Source: Lycium barbarum
Taxonomy: Eukaryota > Streptophyta > Magnoliopsida > Solanales > Solanaceae
Direction: 5' to 3'
Length of the DNA stretch: 64,000 nucleotides
Assembly (NCBI RefSeq): GCF_019175385.1
Contig: NC_083337.1
Span: forward strand, 21,313,885-21,377,884
The notes below the pieces were generated by a model. It did no database searches. It saw only the letters and a list, made by a program, of their open reading frames with translations, and was not told where the DNA came from. This document shows, in pieces, positions 58,958 through 64,000 of this stretch. Made by a program: the position numbers and the translations under genes. Each line of letters begins with the position of its first letter. Within the stretch, counting starts at the first letter, position 1.

Positions 58958-61206
58958 TACCCGGCCATATAAGCTTGAGGTTTCATAATAGCCATACATA
59001 GGCACATATACAAAAAAGCCCATAAATATCTTTAGCGTCATCACTATTATCATCGTCATCATCATCATCATCACTATCAACATCATCATCATTATCATCA
59101 CATATATCTCATATCCTTATCATAACTTTTCATAAAGCATGCATTTGAATTTAAAGACAATCTATGAAAATCGTATCATATTCGTAGCATGAACTTCGTA
59201 AAAATATCGCATGATAGACTTTATAATCTCTAACTTAGGCTCATCATTACCATCATCATATCTATGGCATATCTATTAAATGAATCTCATATGGAACCCC
59301 CTATGAACATAGACTCGTAACTTTCGGAACATTGGTCATAGGACATGCATTAGAGCTTATAGACAATCTATAACATTGTCGGGGTGACATAAGGTCGAGA
59401 GCCCCCGATTACATTATGGAGTAATCATATTCATCATATCTCACCTTGAGGGAACTAGCATTTTAAAGTGAGTGTACACCATGAACAACATCAAGGGATC
59501 GTAAGTGGGATCTTTAACTTCATAGACATCATATCTTGCTTTAGAATCTAGGCTTAAACTTACCATCATTATTTTTGTATTCATGACATTTCTCTCATCT
59601 TTACCTCATAAGAAGCTCTTTGTCAACTTTAACTCATTGTTCTCGGAATGTAAGAAAGTCATGCAGGAGTAGGGAAAATACTATCGTAGGAATCATATAT
59701 GGATCATTTGCTTCGGAGGAATATCGTATCATGAGCTTTCGGACTTCTAGATTTAGATTCATCATCCGTGTTGTCTTGCTCGTAACGTATCTCTTTTCTT
59801 TATCTCGTATGAAGCTCTTTATACTCTTAGATTCATAATTCCCGATATGAAGGAAAATCATAGAAAGATAGGAGGATTCATACCATAAGATTCATGCCTT
59901 AGAAAGAAAGGACTATCCTTACGTACCTTTTTCATTTAACATATTCCATCGCTTGATTGTTCTCCTTCAATGCTCACGTTTCTACCTTCAGGAGAATTCG
60001 CATTCACATTAGCTAATCGATCATATGAACGTGCTTACTAAAGCTAGAGAAAATTGGGCAGCATTTACTTTGTTAATACAACCTTCCCCATATTGTATAT
60101 CAACTCCCAAATATTTATAATAAAGTTCACAATGTCATAACCAACAATCGTCATTCATCTACATTACCCTCATTTCACAATTCCACTTCAATTCATCCAT
60201 AATCATGGTCATAGTATACTAGTACGTTTTCTCACATATAATTCTTACCCCATGTCCTTAATATCATTTATAACATAACCATATCCCAACGCATCAAGAA
60301 TCATGACTCAATTCAAGCTATCACTCAAAATGACACTATTCTCACGTTCATGACCCATTTTTCTATATTCTTTTACAATCCAAGTGTTTAAACTTTCCAT
60401 TACCTTAAACAAAATGTAAATACAATAAAACTTACCTTAGATGGTGTAGGAATGAACCTTGGGTGGAAACTCCTTACTTGAGCAAAACCCTAGTTTGACC
60501 TTCACTTGGATTCCTTGCCTTGGATGAACTTTAATGGGTTTCTTTCACTTGATTCACTTAGTTTGATATAGTTAATCACTAATATCCCTTGAATTCTTGT
60601 GGGAGAAGTGTAGAGAGATGTTTTAGAGAGAAGGGGAGTGAAGGGAAAAATAAAATGAAATGAAATAAGACTTGGACCCCCCTTATTAATAATACTCAAA
60701 TCTGTCCCGACCCATTTCTACGGACCAACATACGGTCCGTATAATTTATACTGACCGTATGTCTGGCCGTAGATTTGGTCCAGAGAAGGTTGACCATATG
60801 GGCTAAATATACGGCCTAACATACGGCCAGTATAATTTATACGGCCAGTATGTTGGGCCGTATAATGCCCAGCTATTCCGATTTCGTTCTCGTCGACTCG
60901 TTTGATCTCCAATCTTTATGGAACCTTCTTAACACCTGTTTATCACTTCATTAACAATCTAAGGGATGTTATAACTCTTCTCCAAAGCATCATTAAATCA
61001 TCATACATCGTTAATCGTAAATCCTTTGCGATACATAACGTATGTCTTGCCTTCCTTAACAACTTCCGTCTCCTACTTCACATGTCTTTGAAATTTCATT
61101 TAAAATCATCAAATGTTGTTTCTTACTTATCAAAATGCCATATACATCGTGCCCTTCGTTAGTCTGTTCACTATGCATGAACGAAAAAAAAATTTGAGGT
61201 GTAACA

Positions 61207-61218
61207 TCTTCCCCCCTT
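61207..61218 (-). other. Polypurine tract of element E
   Basis: The minus strand reads AAGGGGGGAAGA before the LTR. CATCCTCGAATGTTG (plus) just beyond is the conserved GAGGATGAATA-type motif. Confidence 0.8.
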
Positions 61219-64000
61219 GGGAATATTCATCCTCGAATGTTGAATTAACGTTGTACAAGTATACTGGTTATGATGATCTTATAACGAATCAATTCTAACT
61301 AGGAATCATCTATCATGTCATGCCCCTCATCATTCAATGATCTTATTGCATTCGTAAGTTGTCGCACCCCTAGGCTACCGTAGGAAGCAGCATGTACTTT
61401 TATCATAATCCAAGTAATTATCCTATTTATCCTTAACGATAATTCCAACTCAACATTTCAACTCAATTCACCATATATTTTCCTTTGACTGACCTGAAGT
61501 ACCATGACCTCACTATTTTTGCTTACCTCTTACTCCTCTTTTTTAGCACCCACTTGGTTTCATTGGCGACGCATAAATACTTGCAAGTTACATAATCGTT
61601 CTTGCGTGATTCGTGTACATACACCTCTATACATATACATGTATCCATATCCGTATTTTTATTCATAATCGTACTCATTTACATATCATATCCATAGTCA
61701 CATTCATATACATATTCATATATTAGCATACCCGACCACGAAGGTTCGGTGTTTCGCGTACCCGACCATGACTAGGCTCGGTGATCATTCATACCAAAAC
61801 TCTTTTGTCTATCTGTAGTAACTTATCTCGTCATGCTCTCTTCCTTTCTTTATTATTCCCTCGATTATCATATCTTATATTCTACTATAGAAAGCCTTAG
61901 GTCCCTTCTTAATTGTCACTTATAAATAGCAATATCATTAACAACGACTCTACCATTGGTGCCTTTGTCTCCATTCTAGTATAGCATCGCTATCTTTTAC
62001 AATATCCCTTGATTTATTTGCTCTCAATGTCACGTGGTTCAAGGTCTTCGTGAATGATTTCCCATACAGTCTTAGATGCCTGCTCAATTCGTGTTCGTTT
62101 ATTTACTAGTTATTAAACTCATTTCTGCATAACTCTTACTCTTTGATTTAGAGTCTATATATGTCACGTCTTAGGGTCCATTGTTTCAATCTCTACACTT
62201 GTATTATCTTTAATCGCTTCCCCCCTTTAGGGGTTTTACTTGTACCATTCTCAAATCTGTTGCCTCCTTCAAATCTTGAATTCATATGTCCCTTACTATA
62301 CTACACCTTATTCATGCCGTTTCCCAAAATCTATAGCTACGAAATTCATGTGTAAAGTCTAAACATACTCATCTTGCGGTTTTGTAATCAAGTAATACAA
62401 CCGGCATAGCAATCCGAACAAGGATGTATTTTACTTCAGCTCATCTGGTAGTTATGGGTCAATGTCTGAATTCGCTCCAATTAAAAATTTCTGTCCCATA
62501 GGGATGCTCACAATAGTAATATGTCTAGTTGTCCATACCATCCATGCAATGTCACCTGCCCTCTTCTTCGGTGCTCAAAGTTCTCTTGTAACGTCATCTT
62601 TGTTTTCTAGGGCCTAAGTCTCATGCGCAACTAATACCCCTTATGTCTCATACTCTTTCAATCTTGTTTTGTGCTCAACATTGGTTTCAAAACAAATCAT
62701 AAGCGTATTGTATTTGTTGTTGATGATAGCTTTACTCTATCGCTTTATCGTCGTACGGTAAACTCATAACTCATGATCATCTTTTTCTTTTCAACTCATT
62801 ACTTCACATATTTTACCTGTTCTAACTTGGTATAGGATATTCATAGGAGATGCATCTTCCTTTAATCATAACACGACTATTTCTTAAGTGCGCGTACTTT
62901 GCGGCGCATTTTCCTTCCCCTATTCTCATTCTTAATCCTTTACATTCCTTCCTCCTCAATTGTCTTATTTCCTCCCGTTTTATAATCAATCCTTTATTCC
63001 TTGCACGAGGAACCCTATTCTTACTTAGTGCCGCTTTGTCTTTTAGAATATACTACCTTTGTACAATCCATTCTTCACTTCCAAAACTTATCCTATTCAT
63101 TCTGATCATCCCCTCTCATCCTTATTGCGTTGATCCTTTTTCTAGAAATCGTCCTATTTTGTTATTCATCTTTTTGTAGTCTTGGTCTTTTACATCCAGC
63201 TCAAGATATCACTCATACTCTTGATTATACCAATCACAAACTACTACTACTTTGCAATATCACTTTTCTCTGATTTCTTTTTCAAGTTGACTTCCCCCTT
63301 TTTGCTTGCTATCATTTCTGTCATTGCGAAACCTCTATGCTGGATTTTTCTAACAAGGCCTTTTTAAGCTTTCTCATCTACTGCCCCATGGCTCGCTTTT
63401 TGGTTTCACACCTGCACTCACTCTTTACTCATATAGAACATGTCACATCTTTAGTCGGTTCCTCGCTATACTTTGTATCACAATTCTTGTTACGTTCTCA
63501 TTATACCCTGATCATAATCAACTCTATAGAGTGACACTTCTTGATCTCATTCGCAATCCCGCTTATGAAATAGAATAAACCTCATGAAGTAAGCATACTT
63601 AACCTGATACTCTTTCTGATCAGCCCTATTACACTTACCACATAAGTTATCTTATCAAGGTATCTTCATTCATTATACCCCTTTGCACTTCACACCCCTG
63701 TCTCAATCATGTTGTTACTCTATTTTGCCAATAAACCTGTCGTATTTTACTTGTACTTATCTATCCAATCAATACTTCAGTATCGCACTCTGTTAAAGTT
63801 ACCATTCCTCTTCTATGATATGTTTTAGCACTACCAGTCTTTCTAATTTACTCTAGCATTTCTCTTTACCATATGAATTTTGATCTCATTATTACCATTA
63901 CTATCAATTCAACAACATTTAGCTCGTCTCTTGTAATTGTCAATGATACTCCTAACTAAATCTCATCCTGCTATTACTTTTTGCACAATATCTTTTCCCG
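61219..64000 (-). other. Internal region of element E without recognisable pol
   Basis: In A, B and C the chromodomain and integrase lie within 0.3-1.8 kb of the PPT. Here 2.8 kb next to the PPT show no chromodomain, GPY/F or integrase motifs on either strand. Short plus-strand frames at 62850-63534 are rich in Leu/Ser/Phe from the CT-rich strand and have no family features. This fits a large non-coding derivative (LARD-like) or extreme decay. Confidence 0.5.

Noticed and set aside
62850..63534. Three plus-strand open frames rich in Leu, Ser and Phe
   Set aside because: They follow from CT-rich composition inside element E's interior. No domain motif or homologous frame was seen in other copies.

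Overview
This window is plant nuclear DNA made almost entirely of nested LTR retrotransposons. I see no intact host gene, no tRNA or rRNA, and no prokaryotic feature. The coding remnants are Ty3/gypsy chromoviruses of the Tekay/Del type: gag with CCHC knuckles, protease, RT with FIDD, RNase H, integrase with a GPY/F module, a C-terminal chromodomain, and a primer binding site complementary to initiator tRNA-Met. The LTR families and a broken 'putative plant transposon protein' ORF look like those of a dicot, most likely Solanaceae. That taxonomic call is from family recognition, not from a search.

Left half (1-29144). Element F is a minus-strand, non-autonomous LTR element. Its 3' LTR is at about 968-2644 and its 5' LTR at 27817-29144. 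Its leader resembles a gypsy leader, but instead of gag-pol it carries a gene on the opposite strand. That gene is cut in two (4154-4608 and 23239-24071) by a roughly 5.9-kb solo-LTR-like insertion, possibly Ogre/Tat. The insertion is itself split by chromovirus A (9941-22626, minus strand, perfect TSD GGAAC). A's 5' LTR holds a solo LTR, I (17664-20188). Solo LTR J (24932-27789) sits in F's leader, and a truncated LTR, L (1-962), sits in F's 3' LTR.

Middle (29145-36736). This is a mosaic of truncated pieces: LTR G, a gag fragment, an LTR-like piece K, a minus-strand LTR H, and the LTR, PBS and leader of element D with two long TA microsatellites.

Right half (36737-64000). D contains chromovirus C (36737-56755, plus strand). 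C's 5' LTR contains the younger chromovirus B (37439-47435, TSD AAAAC). D's internal remnant then reaches element E (minus strand), whose 3' LTR is 58405-61206 and whose internal region runs off the window without visible pol.

The LTRs share one architecture despite unlike sequences. In U3, just upstream of the TATA box, lies a cluster of short family-specific dyads. Downstream come CCGGGC-type minisatellites. Near the LTR 3' part sit two consecutive small hairpins whose arms covary between families. These covarying structures, and the antisense gene carried by F, are the most interesting signals. All coding regions are pseudogenes; many stops look like C-to-T or G-to-A decay.
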